Counted from the stretch's first letter, positions 36,455 to 46,636 are shown. The stretch is DNA of 64,000 nt from Kazachstania africana CBS 2517 (GCF_000304475.1 NC_018947.1:386453-450452); one strand, 5' to 3'. Numbers and translations are program-made. The notes: a model not told the origin generated them from the letters alone.

Positions 36455-38179
36455 TTATATGAGCTGTGTATCCAGCATCTTGCTTTTCATGCAATCAGAC
36501 TCGTCGATTATCTGTAATTTGATCAAATCTCCCCAGAAAACCGCAATTTTATCGCTACAATACTTTAAATAATCAAAAGTATCTATACTGACGCCTTCGA
36601 TGATGTGGTCTTCAACATCATCGTTGAAACTTGCATCTGGATCCTCTTTGATAATGTATTTTTCACCGTTGGTGCCCTCAAATATAATTTCTGTATCTTT
36701 TTCTTCCAGCACACCACTTTGTAGAACACCCCAAAGACTCCAGAATATTTGGACTGTGGCCCTCCACTTGATTATCAAATTATAGTAGTATTTGACCTCG
36801 TGATCGATGTTGCTACTGGAACTACTACTGCTGCTGCCACCACGAAGGTGAGAAACGTAGGAGTACAGAAAATTGAGAATTTGTTCCTTCGTTGGATATT
36901 CACTTGTGAGCGTTCTATGAGGTTCTTTCCCCGTGTAATTGTACATCCACTCACTCAAATGGTTGGCTAGATCGTATGCAGCAGGATTGGCACCTGCGTA
37001 TTCGAAATCAATGACTACTAATTTAGAGTCCTGACTTCTTTCTTGTTTTGGGGGATTGATAATTCTATCGAGATGAACGTTAGAATTTGATGGAAAAAGT
37101 GAGGATGCTGTCGTTTTCGTGGAAGATACAGAACTTTTATCATCTTCGATTTCTACGACGGGGGCACTGAACAGTAAATTACCGTATTGTGCATCGTTAT
37201 GACAAAACACCATTTTAGAATCGTAAAAATTAGATTTTAATAACCAATCATAATATCTCTTTACCACTTTTTTAAAGAATTCCCAATCTTGACAATGAAA
37301 TACTTTCTTAATATTTTCATCATTATGGACCCACTGCTTGCTATCAAGGATATTCACCCAATTATTAATCTTTTTCCAACACACTGGTCCATCTTCAATT
37401 TCTGCTTTCAGTAATGGAACACCGTTGTGTAATTCTTTCATTCTTCTTGCGATACGTTGAGATGTTTTCCAATCTCTTAGATCCTGGAAAGTCAATGTCG
37501 TAGAGTTCTCAAGAAATTGTTCGAATCTGCCATTTGTGAAGCATCCAAACAATGAAGGTCCAATGTTACGAACCGATAATCTAGCCAAAATTTCTAATTC
37601 ATAGTCCCTATCAATGATAAGATCATTATTGGAACCATAAATTCTTAATAACAACGATGGAAGTTTTGGATACTCGATTTTAAAGATCGCATTTGTCATT
37701 GCACCCGATATCTTAATCAATTTCAACCTATCTAAGATTAAATTTTGTCTATTATGCCATCTAGGTATCTTTAAAGCTTGAATAACGTTCCATATATCAT
37801 TTCTCAAATAATCTTCCGGTAATGTGGCATCCAACGATGCCTTAACAAAGGGAACCTCGATGTAATCATTAGACTTATGAGTATTCTCATTGGCGATTTT
37901 CAAACTTGTCAGATTCGGTAATTCATCAGCCTTATTATCAATTTGGTCCAATTCACCAGTGGGTAACGTATTCACCACTGAGCCAGAGTGCACTTCTGTC
38001 AGTGCATCTGATACCACTAAACCTGGGGAAAGATACTCCTCGTCATCTGTCTCTATACTGATTGTCCTAATAAGTCTCTGAGACGACCTTTTCCTCGTCA
38101 ATGAAGGTCTCTTGGGACTACCAGATTTGTACTGTTTCGATATCTTCGTCTGCTCAACAGAAGAAGAGGACGACACCAT
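36455..38179 (-). CDS. CKI1: Choline kinase
   Basis: 574 residues (582 in S. cerevisiae). It phosphorylates choline as the first step of the Kennedy route to phosphatidylcholine. The kinase-like fold shows the Brenner motif VFCHNDAQYGNLLF with catalytic Asp, and the choline kinase motif KLVVIDFEYAGANPAAYDLANH with the metal-binding Asp. The N-terminal 100 residues are Ser/Arg-rich and include a basic RKRSSQR patch, a possible protein kinase A target as in the baker's yeast enzyme. A Gly-Gly-poly-Ser tract near residue 450 is an insert. The ethanolamine kinase EKI1 is a close duplicate; CKI1 is preferred from position beside SLX4 and USB1. Confidence 0.93.
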   Translation of the reverse strand: MVSSSSSVEQTKISKQYKSGSPKRPSLTRKRSSQRLIRTISIETDDEEYLSPGLVVSDALTEVHSGSVVNTLPTGELDQIDNKADELPNLTSLKIANENTHKSNDYIEVPFVKASLDATLPEDYLRNDIWNVIQALKIPRWHNRQNLILDRLKLIKISGAMTNAIFKIEYPKLPSLLLRIYGSNNDLIIDRDYELEILARLSVRNIGPSLFGCFTNGRFEQFLENSTTLTFQDLRDWKTSQRIARRMKELHNGVPLLKAEIEDGPVCWKKINNWVNILDSKQWVHNDENIKKVFHCQDWEFFKKVVKRYYDWLLKSNFYDSKMVFCHNDAQYGNLLFSAPVVEIEDDKSSVSSTKTTASSLFPSNSNVHLDRIINPPKQERSQDSKLVVIDFEYAGANPAAYDLANHLSEWMYNYTGKEPHRTLTSEYPTKEQILNFLYSYVSHLRGGSSSSSSSSNIDHEVKYYYNLIIKWRATVQIFWSLWGVLQSGVLEEKDTEIIFEGTNGEKYIIKEDPDASFNDDVEDHIIEGVSIDTFDYLKYCSDKIAVFWGDLIKLQIIDESDCMKSKMLDTQLI

Positions 38180-38907
38180 TATGAATCAAACTCTTTCTAT
38201 GTACAGTAATTGTCAAAACTAGTGTGCTGATAAAGCTATTTACGTCTTTATAAACTTGTTTGTAGTTCTGAAGAATGGCAAAGAAAAGATATAGTGAACG
38301 CCGGTCGTATCGTATATTGCTGCATGAATCAGCGAATAATAAAAATTCTGCATATTGGTCTACATAGGTTATATATAGTCAAGCAAGACTCATTAGGCGA
38401 CATGAGAGTGAAGTACTATTTGGACTTAATCGTGGGGCTGTCTTTTCCACCGTGGGCTTTTCCATCGTCTTGAGTTGACCGTTCTTGGAAGCGTCACCTC
38501 ACGCTAGTAACTTTATTGGGAAAAGAAGTTTGATCCCGTTGTGCTTTCTGAAGAGGATCTGTGAGATAAGCTGTGGAGATGTGGGATTCGATGCAGATCT
38601 GGCTATTTGTCGCTTCTGGCAAGACTGGGGTCAAGTGCCAGGAGTGAGTTCGTTTTAGAACGCCACTAGAATATCTATCATCTGCGACCTTGACGATGGA
38701 TTTGTTACCGTAAAAGATTGTTCTTGATGTTGCACACGGTTGCAGATATGGCAATTGGAGGAACTTCGTAATAATCGCCTTCTTTTATCAAATTCGTCTT
38801 TTGGAAAATTCAATTAACTGCAAGATTCCACCATTTAAGACGCAGTGAAGACCGTTGGAACGACGTTATATTGTTCATATAGACGTGTATATTCAATATA
38901 TATATAT
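38180..38907. other. CKI1-USB1 divergent promoter region
   Basis: About 730 bp. An 86-codon minus-strand frame (38494-38754) has no ATG and was not called. A dinucleotide-like TA stretch precedes the USB1 ATG. No other feature seen. Confidence 0.5.
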
Positions 38908-39762
38908 ATGAATCTGCTGAGAGACGATTACGGTTCAGAGACTAGCGATTCAGATACTGTCAATTCAGAAAGTAGCGGTTCAGATCCCAGTTTGAAGGTC
39001 AAGAGACGCAAAGTACAGGGGAAACAGGCTCATCTACCACCGGTACCAGATTCCATTGGGGCAAAATACCATATAGAGCCCAATATCACGAAGTTCGAGC
39101 ACGAAGAGATGTCGCTACAGTTCAAGATTGGGCAGTGGACAAGTTTTATCTATTTACAATGGAAACCCACAGCGAAGCAACGGATACTATTCAACGAGAT
39201 CATCTCAGATTACAACCAGCTATTTAATGACAAATTTAAAACGAAGATATTGGATAGATTCGAGTTTAAACCTACTTATAGAAGCGATCTGGGTTCACCA
39301 CATCCTTTACACGTCTCCCTATCAAGAAATTTAACCTTCAACAAGCAAGAACGACGAGATGAATTCATCACCACGCTCGCTGGACAAATCAAGGCCGCTC
39401 AAATCAACCCATTCCAATTACAACTTCAATCAAGACCACAGCTTTTCCAGTCACAGTTTGATGCGACAACGCTATTCCTAGTGTTACCTTTGGATCCTCA
39501 TACGATAAAGAAGCAAATAACAAACTTACACGAAGTTATCAAACGAACAATGATACAGTACGCTCTTCCCAGAAACTTTCTCGAGGCTTCTCGCTCTCAT
39601 GTCACCATTGCACAATTAGACAACGTTCCTCGTCGAGTAATGTCCAAAATCGACCAAATTTCGCCGTCCAAATCGTATGCAGAAGTCAGCAGCATGATCA
39701 CTCCCAGCATAACGCATTTGCATCTCGACAAGAATCGGGAATCGTTCCAACTTCCATTCTGA
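38908..39762 (+). CDS. USB1: U6 snRNA 3' phosphodiesterase
   Basis: 284 residues (290 in S. cerevisiae). The frame is open 63 bp upstream but without an ATG; ATG 38908 (MNLLRDDYGSETSDSD) gives the family length and a typical acidic start. Usb1 trims and seals the 3' end of U6 snRNA. It belongs to the 2H phosphoesterases and both catalytic tetrapeptides are visible: HVSLSR at about residues 131-136 and HVTIAQ at about 230-235. The N-terminal 60 residues are Ser/Asp-rich and probably disordered. It lies upstream of ACE2 in the same orientation, as YLR132C does. Confidence 0.94.
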   Translation: MNLLRDDYGSETSDSDTVNSESSGSDPSLKVKRRKVQGKQAHLPPVPDSIGAKYHIEPNITKFEHEEMSLQFKIGQWTSFIYLQWKPTAKQRILFNEIISDYNQLFNDKFKTKILDRFEFKPTYRSDLGSPHPLHVSLSRNLTFNKQERRDEFITTLAGQIKAAQINPFQLQLQSRPQLFQSQFDATTLFLVLPLDPHTIKKQITNLHEVIKRTMIQYALPRNFLEASRSHVTIAQLDNVPRRVMSKIDQISPSKSYAEVSSMITPSITHLHLDKNRESFQLPF

Positions 39763-39935
39763 GTTGTTGATTTTAACTCCTTTACTAGTTCGGGAAAAGT
39801 GTAAATACAAACTACAAGGACGTTTACTTAAGAGAAGATCAAGAAAAAAAAACAAGCTGAGATAAAGAAACAACTGTCAGGTCTACTCAGGCATTATCAG
39901 GCGCATAGTTGCGAACTAGTGTGATTGAATAAGAA

Positions 39936-41807
39936 ATGGATTCTGAATTGGATTCGTGGTTGGTCAATCCGTCAGATTTGACAAAGAATGACAAATTGAA
40001 CAATGTCACCAATGATGGCCCTGTATTCGATTTAAATTATGACGATATCGATTATCTGCTGACGCAGGACCTCAGAGATTTAGATATTCCAATGATACCT
40101 TCTCCTCTGATGAATGAGAATAATAGCTCGGCCAGAAACGTTAATGGATTGGCTTCACATAGTAGTAAACAATCGGTATCCCATAAAAGAGGACTTAGTG
40201 GAACCGCAATTTTTGGGTTCATGAATCACAATAAGACTCTAAGTATATCGAGCATTCAAAAAGTGGCGAATGAATTGTCGTTAGATGGCAGGAACATTAG
40301 TAAAAGTAATAGTAATAACGACGATGTAAATTTGAGTCACGTAATCTTAAAACAACAAGAAGAATTGAGAGCTGCATTGGAGAGACAGAAGGAGGTAAAT
40401 AGGAAATTAGAACAACAATTGAGAGAAAATCAATTGCAACAAGAGAAATTACAAAGAGTGTTGGAGGAGCAAGAACAAAAAATAACTGTCAACTCTACAT
40501 CTCCTCAAATGTTTTGTACCCCTTCATCAAAGAAGACACAGACGGCCGAAGATGTATTGATCGTCACTAGTAATTCTGCTAATGGACGTTATCAATTTCC
40601 ACCACCATCAATGATTTCTCCTCCTATGTCACATACTTCGATGAATGGATCGCCGTCCAGAAGACATAACAGATCACGTAATACTCCATTGAATTTCCAA
40701 TTGGATGAAGAAGCTGAAACACAACCTTTCTTTCAAGAGAAAAATAATTTGGCACCCAATGCCTTTGGACAAATCACCAAGGATAGAAACGATACAAACT
40801 TTATAGGAGCATTAAATTCTCCAGCAACTTTTTTCACTCCAGAGGAGCCCAACCCCTTCAATGATGGTAGAGTAAGGAGTTCTTCACCATTCCACTCGAA
40901 AAAATATTCACAGCATTCAACGGTATCAACAATCCCACAACAGGACACTGATAGTGAATCTCCAAATGTGATGGGGCTAGGCTTACAAATTGGTAATAGT
41001 AAAAGTATAAGAATGACAGATACGTTGAGGCCACCGCCTTTGGATATACTTCCCACAATTCCCGGTTCCAATCAGACGACACCCTTGAAATCTAAGATGC
41101 CTCAAAAATATTACTTCCAACATACCCCAGTGAAAGCAGGTTCTGGAGTGGTTACTCCACAAAAGTTGGATTATAGTGCGTCGGAAAATCATTTGGAACC
41201 GCCAGTTGAACCTGAAGTACATTCCAGTCCCATGAGGGCGAGAAGAAAGCCAACCACTTTACCACCTGGATCAATTGATAAATATATCAAAGAATTACCG
41301 GATAAGCTATTTGAATGTCTGTACAAGGATTGTCACAAGTTATTCAAGAGAAGATACAACATAAGGTCGCACATCCAAACACATTTGGAAGACAGACCTT
41401 ACATTTGTGATTATGAAAATTGTAATAAAGCTTTTGTCAGAAATCATGATTTAGTGAGGCACAAGAAGTCACATGCAGCTAAGACGCACGAATGTGCATG
41501 TGGTAAGAGATTTGCCCAAGAAGAGGCGTTAAATCTTCATAAGAGTCGAATGATTTGTATAGGTGGTAAGAAATCTGATTCTATGGTTAGGAAATCACCC
41601 AATAAGAGGGAACTGTTGAGCAGGAGTCCCGTGAAAGAGAGCATAGAGAGAGATAAAGACGGGATTATTGCATCTAGGATGGAGCAAGAATTCTTGAAGT
41701 ATAATAATGATAGTTTGCTGAAACCACCGATGGATTTACTGGCCTCTAATTCTGTAATTTTTTCACCCTCACCACCGTCAGCATTAAGTGACTATGGGAC
41801 GCCTTGA
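39936..41807 (+). CDS. ACE2: Zinc-finger transcription factor for daughter-specific/M-G1 genes
   Basis: 623 residues (770 in S. cerevisiae). Ace2 turns on cell-separation genes in daughter cells. Fingers: C461-C466-H479-H483, C491-C496-H509-H513, and a third, C2HC-like, with C520, C522, H535 and C541. Regulatory motifs are visible: a Cbk1 phosphorylation site HKRGLS (83-88), a Cbk1 docking motif YQFP (219-222), and Cdk sites KSPNKRE and RSPVKE (553-567) beside the basic segment after the fingers, where phosphorylation blocks nuclear import in the family. Residues 135-183 form a Gln/Glu-rich coiled coil. SWI5 is the whole-genome-duplication partner; position beside USB1 and ZRT2 plus the Cbk1 motifs favour ACE2. 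Confidence 0.92.
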   Translation: MDSELDSWLVNPSDLTKNDKLNNVTNDGPVFDLNYDDIDYLLTQDLRDLDIPMIPSPLMNENNSSARNVNGLASHSSKQSVSHKRGLSGTAIFGFMNHNKTLSISSIQKVANELSLDGRNISKSNSNNDDVNLSHVILKQQEELRAALERQKEVNRKLEQQLRENQLQQEKLQRVLEEQEQKITVNSTSPQMFCTPSSKKTQTAEDVLIVTSNSANGRYQFPPPSMISPPMSHTSMNGSPSRRHNRSRNTPLNFQLDEEAETQPFFQEKNNLAPNAFGQITKDRNDTNFIGALNSPATFFTPEEPNPFNDGRVRSSSPFHSKKYSQHSTVSTIPQQDTDSESPNVMGLGLQIGNSKSIRMTDTLRPPPLDILPTIPGSNQTTPLKSKMPQKYYFQHTPVKAGSGVVTPQKLDYSASENHLEPPVEPEVHSSPMRARRKPTTLPPGSIDKYIKELPDKLFECLYKDCHKLFKRRYNIRSHIQTHLEDRPYICDYENCNKAFVRNHDLVRHKKSHAAKTHECACGKRFAQEEALNLHKSRMICIGGKKSDSMVRKSPNKRELLSRSPVKESIERDKDGIIASRMEQEFLKYNNDSLLKPPMDLLASNSVIFSPSPPSALSDYGTP

Positions 41808-42320
41808 AAGCGGCAGAAGTTGGTATGGCATATGTTATTTATTCTTTTAATGGACGGATTTTGTAAAAAATAAAAAGTGGGTATAACTACATCGAGCATG
41901 TAAAGAGCGTGCATTAAGTGTATGATTTTATGTAAATTATGTAGTTTTTGTACCTGCCCAAAGAGACAATATTTTATTTATATATTTATCGTTTTGCTCG
42001 GTGATGGGGTACTTCAGATGGAAACCGTCAAGAAGTGTATAACAATAAATAAGAGTGCAAGAAAATGAGAGTACAATGCTGTCGCAAGTGAGTGTTTTCA
42101 TGAGATTGGAGGACTATTGAAGTGTAGTTCTGTATAGATACGCACGCCTTAAATGATCCGAATGGGGCAGAGAAAGTTCGTAATAATACTTCACTACACC
42201 GGTCCATCAAGGCTCTCTCAAGCCAAACAGCAACCAACCAGCTAGCGTTAGAACTAGTACACTCAACGAGCCTGTGCTTACGTGACTTGTCCCATTGCAT
42301 TGCAAAACGCACGTGACTAA

Positions 42321-42331
42321 ACCCTAAATGT
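42321..42331. promoter_or_regulatory. Zap1 element-like site upstream of ZRT2
   Basis: ACCCTAAATGT matches the Zap1 consensus ACCYYNAAGGT at 10 of 11 positions. It lies 44 bp upstream of the perfect site. Confidence 0.45.
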
Positions 42332-42364
42332 GCATATATCACGAACTACGTAACCCTCTCCATA

Positions 42365-42375
42365 ACCTTTAAGGT
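42365..42375. promoter_or_regulatory. Perfect Zap1 zinc-response element of ZRT2
   Basis: ACCTTTAAGGT is an exact, palindromic match to the S. cerevisiae Zap1 element, 100 bp upstream of the ZRT2 ATG at 42475. Zap1 activates ZRT2 in mild zinc limitation. A poorer copy, ACTGTAAAGGT, lies at 42406-42416. Confidence 0.85.
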
Positions 42376-42474
42376 CGCAAAGGGCCAACACAGTTTTTTT
42401 TCGATACTGTAAAGGTTACGCATATCAGTGGATTCGAAAGACATCTGTAAATTATATAAAGATCAGGATAAGAG

Positions 42475-43689
42475 ATGGAAGATCTGAGTTTGCGACTTAC
42501 TCTAAATCTTACCAGGTCATCATCGATGAAGATGGATAAGTCATCATCAATGTTATCAATAACAGAGCTGATACCGAGAGCAATCGATACATGCTCTACT
42601 TCAAATGATTACGATGGTAACAATAATTTAAGAATTTTATCTGTATTCATATTATTGATTTCAGCTTCCATAGGGGTATTTTTCCCCATATTGGCGTCTA
42701 GATACTCCTTTATCAATTTACCAGGCTGGTGTTTCTTTATTGCCAAATTTTTTGGTTCTGGTGTGATTGTCGCTACTGCATTTATTCATTTATTAGAACC
42801 TGCTTCCGAAGAATTGGGTGACGATTGTCTAGGAGGCACTTTTGCTGAATACCCTTGGGCTTTTGGTATTTGTCTCATGTCTCTCTTCTTCTTATTCCTC
42901 GTAGAGATCATTTCCCACTATTTTGTCAATAAAAATTTTGGTCATGATCATGGACACGATGAAACTGGTACAATCGTACACCATATACCACGCGAAGAAG
43001 ATGAAGAAGAAGAAGACAGCCTTGATGAAGATTTTAAAAAAGGCGATATAGAATCTCAGACTTCTCCTGACATTAGAACTCATAAGCTAGATAGATTGGC
43101 TTCAATACTAGGCAAAGATCATTTTTCACACGATTCTACCCATCAAGATCCATCGCAGTTGGGTACTTCAACTGAAGAGTTCCAAAAGGAACAATATTTA
43201 AATCAAATTGTTGCATTATTCATCCTGGAATCAGGTATTATTTTTCATTCCATATTCATTGGACTTTCATTAGCCGTTACTGGTGCAGAATTCAAAACAT
43301 TATTTATCGTATTAACATTCCATCAAATGTTCGAAGGTCTCGGTCTAGGTACCAGGATTTCAGAAGCCAATTGGCCACAATCTAAAAAATACATTCCCTG
43401 GCTAATGGGTCTTGCATTTGCATTGACTACAGCCATTGCTGTAGCCATAGGTATAGGTGTAAGACACTCGTGGGTACCCGGCTCAAGAAACGCATTAATT
43501 GCCAGCGGTATATTCGATTCAATATCAGCAGGTATCTTAATATACACAGGTCTTGTCGAACTAATGGCACATGAATTTTTATATTCAAATCAATTCAAAG
43601 GCCCTGATGGTTTCAAACGTATGCTCTTCGCTTATTTCATTATGTGTTGCGGTGCAGCTTTGATGGCTTTATTGGGTAAATGGGCATAA
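42475..43689 (+). CDS. ZRT2: Low-affinity zinc transporter, ZIP family
   Basis: 404 residues (422 in S. cerevisiae). A plasma-membrane ZIP carrier for zinc uptake. Eight helices: three in residues 50-152, then a cytosolic loop of about 90 residues with His clusters (FGHDHGHDET near 155-164), then five helices from 243. The metal site is visible in helix 4 (IIFHSIFIGLSL, His258) and helix 5 (FHQMFEGLG, His283 and Glu287). The C-terminus LMALLGKWA is typical. The S. cerevisiae protein starts level with about residue 26 here, and the TATATAAA at 42453 is only about 15 bp before the called ATG. Translation may therefore start at Met26 (42550). Zap1 elements precede it. Confidence 0.94.
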   Translation: MEDLSLRLTLNLTRSSSMKMDKSSSMLSITELIPRAIDTCSTSNDYDGNNNLRILSVFILLISASIGVFFPILASRYSFINLPGWCFFIAKFFGSGVIVATAFIHLLEPASEELGDDCLGGTFAEYPWAFGICLMSLFFLFLVEIISHYFVNKNFGHDHGHDETGTIVHHIPREEDEEEEDSLDEDFKKGDIESQTSPDIRTHKLDRLASILGKDHFSHDSTHQDPSQLGTSTEEFQKEQYLNQIVALFILESGIIFHSIFIGLSLAVTGAEFKTLFIVLTFHQMFEGLGLGTRISEANWPQSKKYIPWLMGLAFALTTAIAVAIGIGVRHSWVPGSRNALIASGIFDSISAGILIYTGLVELMAHEFLYSNQFKGPDGFKRMLFAYFIMCCGAALMALLGKWA

Positions 43690-43819
43690 TTTAATGATAC
43701 ACATACTATTTATACACATATTTTTTCTGTTTAATGACTCTTAATGACTATTTTTTATATTACTGTACATGTGATTCGAACTCTCTGATATATCTAATAA
43801 ATTATTCTTTATACTCTCT

Positions 43820-46636
43820 TTATACGATTGTACCAAATACTCTCTTCTTTCCAGACTTGGATTCTTGCACATTTTGATCAAGTTCATCATTGAATTCAAA
43901 GTTATGTGTTAGATTCCATTGTTGTTTGATGAATTTTAAACCTTGTATGTTATAACCCAAATCATCTTCATTCTTTCGTAGTGCTCCACGTAATCTATCT
44001 TTAACTCTATCAACCTGTAATTTCAAATCTTCATTTTTCTGTGATATAAGTTCTTTATGGTTAGATTTGATAACGAAGAATAAATTCTTGCAAATCAAAG
44101 TTAAATGATTATTCAAAACTTTAGGATCGTTCAAAACAATATCAATGAATTTCAAAAATTTCAAAACGTAAGAAAATGGGAATACCAATATAGCATCTTC
44201 TAATTGTGAAGGTTTAATCTTTATTAATGTCTCTAGGATATACTGTTCAGGAGTCTTGTTAATAGCAGTCAAAATTGCATTACCTTGTGGTTTGATTGGG
44301 GCATCACCACCAATTTTCTTCTTTTTCCAAAGTTCTAGATCTTTTAGATACGTTTCATTCTTTTCAATTTCTTCAATACCCAAATCCAAAGCTTCCATCA
44401 ATCTTTCACCTGCTTTTAATGACTCTGCTGTCTGTTTGTGGACATCAGTGGCTTCATCTTCATCTTCTGATCCCTTTGTATCACTTTTGAATGCGGAATC
44501 ACCGGTACCTTCTTCCAATGAATTCAATAATGTGTTCTCATATTGTTCTTCCATCTCTCTTTCACGTTCTTCTTCTAGGAAAACTTGATCTTCCGTTTCT
44601 TCCCAGATTCTTAAACTATGGTCGTGAGATGATGAAACCACAAAAGAGGAATCATCTGCAATCGCAATGGACCAAACTTCATTTTGATGAGCTACTAATT
44701 TCTGTATACATTCAAATTTATCACCATCCCAATATTTGATAGTACCATCCTTAGAACAACTGAAAAAATTGTGGGAGTTGTTCAAAAACTTAACGTTCAT
44801 AATTGAATCGGCGTGTGCAAATAATGATTTATGACAATCACCAAAATCAAGACCCCAAATCTTGATATTTTTATCTGCGGATGATGTTATAATCAGTTTA
44901 GAATCAAATGATATGTCAATGGATAGTACTGGCAATTTGTGACCATATAAACTTAAAAAGAATTTCATGGAATCTAGGAAGAATATCTTGACAGTATAAT
45001 CTAGTAAAGAAACAGCTAAAAATTTGTCATCAGGAGATAATCTAACACAAAGGATATCTTCACCAATTTCTAATGTAGTATCATGAAACAATTTCAATAC
45101 GGGGATGTAACTGTCCCTTGTACCTTCCACTTTTTGTTGGTCAAGTTTGAAGTCCCAAAATTTGACTGTCTTATCAGCAGACCCAGTAATTAATCTTTTA
45201 CCGTCACTCGTTATATCCAAAGACCATATAGCAGCATCGTGAGCATCTTCAATATTTTCTAGTTGGGTAGAAGATGCCAAATCAAACAGTTGTAACTCAC
45301 CATTTCTTGTACCGACAATAACCAATAGACCACCAGGTAGAAATTTACAACATAATGCATATCCACATTCAAAAGTTCTTATACATTTATGAGTTTTCAA
45401 ATTCCAAATCTTTAATAGACCGTTAGATGCAGTGGCCAAAAGTTTATTATCGTCACTAATAGCGATGGATCTGATGTCTGTTCTTTGACCATGAAGTTCG
45501 ATGGTATGTATCTTGCTTGGTGGCTGTGGAATTCTCTTAGCGTATGTGACAGAATAGTACTCGATAGTGTTACTTGAAGTTGTTACAACAAGTTCCAACT
45601 TTGATGAAGTGGCATGTGTCCAACATACAGATTTTATCTTGTAAGTCGATCTCACCGTCTGGAAAGGATGCATTAAGAAGGAAACAAATGCTTCATCCAC
45701 ATTTTGAGCTATTTCATCATCAGTCATACCTTTTTCTTTCAATCTCTTTTCTCTTTTCTTCAAAGCTTTTTCAATCTCATCTTTCTTTCTAATTCTAAAT
45801 ATTTCTACTGTCTTATCTGCGTTTTGAATGTGAAAGAAACTGACATCATCACCTTTTGAGGTTATAAATTCCACACTCAAACCTCTCTGTTTACTTTGTT
45901 TCTCGAAAATTCCCTTTTCCACTAATTTAGATCCATTTGGTTGATTTTCTAAATCAAGCTTCCAGAATTTCACTTGTGATTCGGCGCTTGTTGTGACTAC
46001 TAAGTCGTTATGGATTCCTAGAGACCAACATTCGCCTGTATGAGCAATATGAGTTTCAACACATTGCTGGATCTTTAAATCCCAAACCTTAATGAGACCA
46101 TCCTTTGATGTACTGATCAACCAATTTTCGTCATCACTACACCAGATACCAGTAATGTTATCTTTATGCGATCTCAATTTGTATAGACCAACTTCACTGA
46201 CCAAATCCCAGACGATGATATCTGAATCATTAGAACCCGAGATTAATCTAGTACCAGTGGAATCAAAAGTCAAAATAGTGATTGCTGATTTATGGCCATT
46301 GAACGTTAAAAGAATAGTCTTTGAAATTAAATCCCATACTTTGATTACACCATCGGAATAACCTGCGGCCAACAAATTGGTATCTTCATGATACTTAAAA
46401 TAAGTGACGGACGCTGGCTTACTTAATTTGGAGTCAATAGAACCTGGAGGAGGTAATCCATCGGTCAGCTGGTTCACTAATTCACCTGTCTTGATATCCC
46501 ATATATTTATATTTTCTAAAGCACTGGTAATAATGTTACCTGGGCCATTACCATTCGGAATCCACACAGAATTAGAATTTGAACTAATAACACCAAAAAC
46601 CGAGGTTTGTTCAAAACGTTGATACGATTTAACCAT
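43820..46636 (-). CDS. DIP2: Small-subunit processome WD40 protein Utp12
   Basis: 938 residues (943 in S. cerevisiae). Dip2/Utp12 belongs to the UTP-B complex that binds the 5' external spacer of pre-rRNA in the nucleolus. Two WD40 propellers cover about residues 1-710, with many GH...WD repeats such as GHKSAITILTFDSTGTRLIS, AHQNEVWSIAIADDSSFVVS and GHKLPVLSIDISFDSKLIIT. After an acidic linker (about 715-765) comes the C-terminal Utp12 domain (about 790-900) that dimerises with Utp13. It ends in Lys-rich SGKKRVFGTIV. PAC and RRPE motifs are in the promoter. Convergent with ZRT2. Confidence 0.96.
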   Translation of the reverse strand: MVKSYQRFEQTSVFGVISSNSNSVWIPNGNGPGNIITSALENINIWDIKTGELVNQLTDGLPPPGSIDSKLSKPASVTYFKYHEDTNLLAAGYSDGVIKVWDLISKTILLTFNGHKSAITILTFDSTGTRLISGSNDSDIIVWDLVSEVGLYKLRSHKDNITGIWCSDDENWLISTSKDGLIKVWDLKIQQCVETHIAHTGECWSLGIHNDLVVTTSAESQVKFWKLDLENQPNGSKLVEKGIFEKQSKQRGLSVEFITSKGDDVSFFHIQNADKTVEIFRIRKKDEIEKALKKREKRLKEKGMTDDEIAQNVDEAFVSFLMHPFQTVRSTYKIKSVCWTHATSSKLELVVTTSSNTIEYYSVTYAKRIPQPPSKIHTIELHGQRTDIRSIAISDDNKLLATASNGLLKIWNLKTHKCIRTFECGYALCCKFLPGGLLVIVGTRNGELQLFDLASSTQLENIEDAHDAAIWSLDITSDGKRLITGSADKTVKFWDFKLDQQKVEGTRDSYIPVLKLFHDTTLEIGEDILCVRLSPDDKFLAVSLLDYTVKIFFLDSMKFFLSLYGHKLPVLSIDISFDSKLIITSSADKNIKIWGLDFGDCHKSLFAHADSIMNVKFLNNSHNFFSCSKDGTIKYWDGDKFECIQKLVAHQNEVWSIAIADDSSFVVSSSHDHSLRIWEETEDQVFLEEEREREMEEQYENTLLNSLEEGTGDSAFKSDTKGSEDEDEATDVHKQTAESLKAGERLMEALDLGIEEIEKNETYLKDLELWKKKKIGGDAPIKPQGNAILTAINKTPEQYILETLIKIKPSQLEDAILVFPFSYVLKFLKFIDIVLNDPKVLNNHLTLICKNLFFVIKSNHKELISQKNEDLKLQVDRVKDRLRGALRKNEDDLGYNIQGLKFIKQQWNLTHNFEFNDELDQNVQESKSGKKRVFGTIV

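Larger units (their letters stand above)
41808..42474. other. ACE2-ZRT2 intergenic region and ZRT2 promoter
   Basis: About 670 bp. It carries the zinc-response elements at 42321-42416. CACGTGAC at 42310-42317 is an E-box-type site and TACGTGAC occurs at 42274-42281. A TATATAAA lies at 42453-42460. No gene seen. Confidence 0.6.

Noticed and set aside
38494..38754. 86-codon minus-strand frame between CKI1 and USB1
   Set aside because: It has no ATG start and no family motif; part of a divergent promoter.
42309..42318. CACGTGAC as a centromere CDEI box
   Set aside because: The adjoining 80-90 bp is not AT-rich and no CDEIII-like TTTCCGAA follows at the right distance; more likely an E-box in the ZRT2 promoter.
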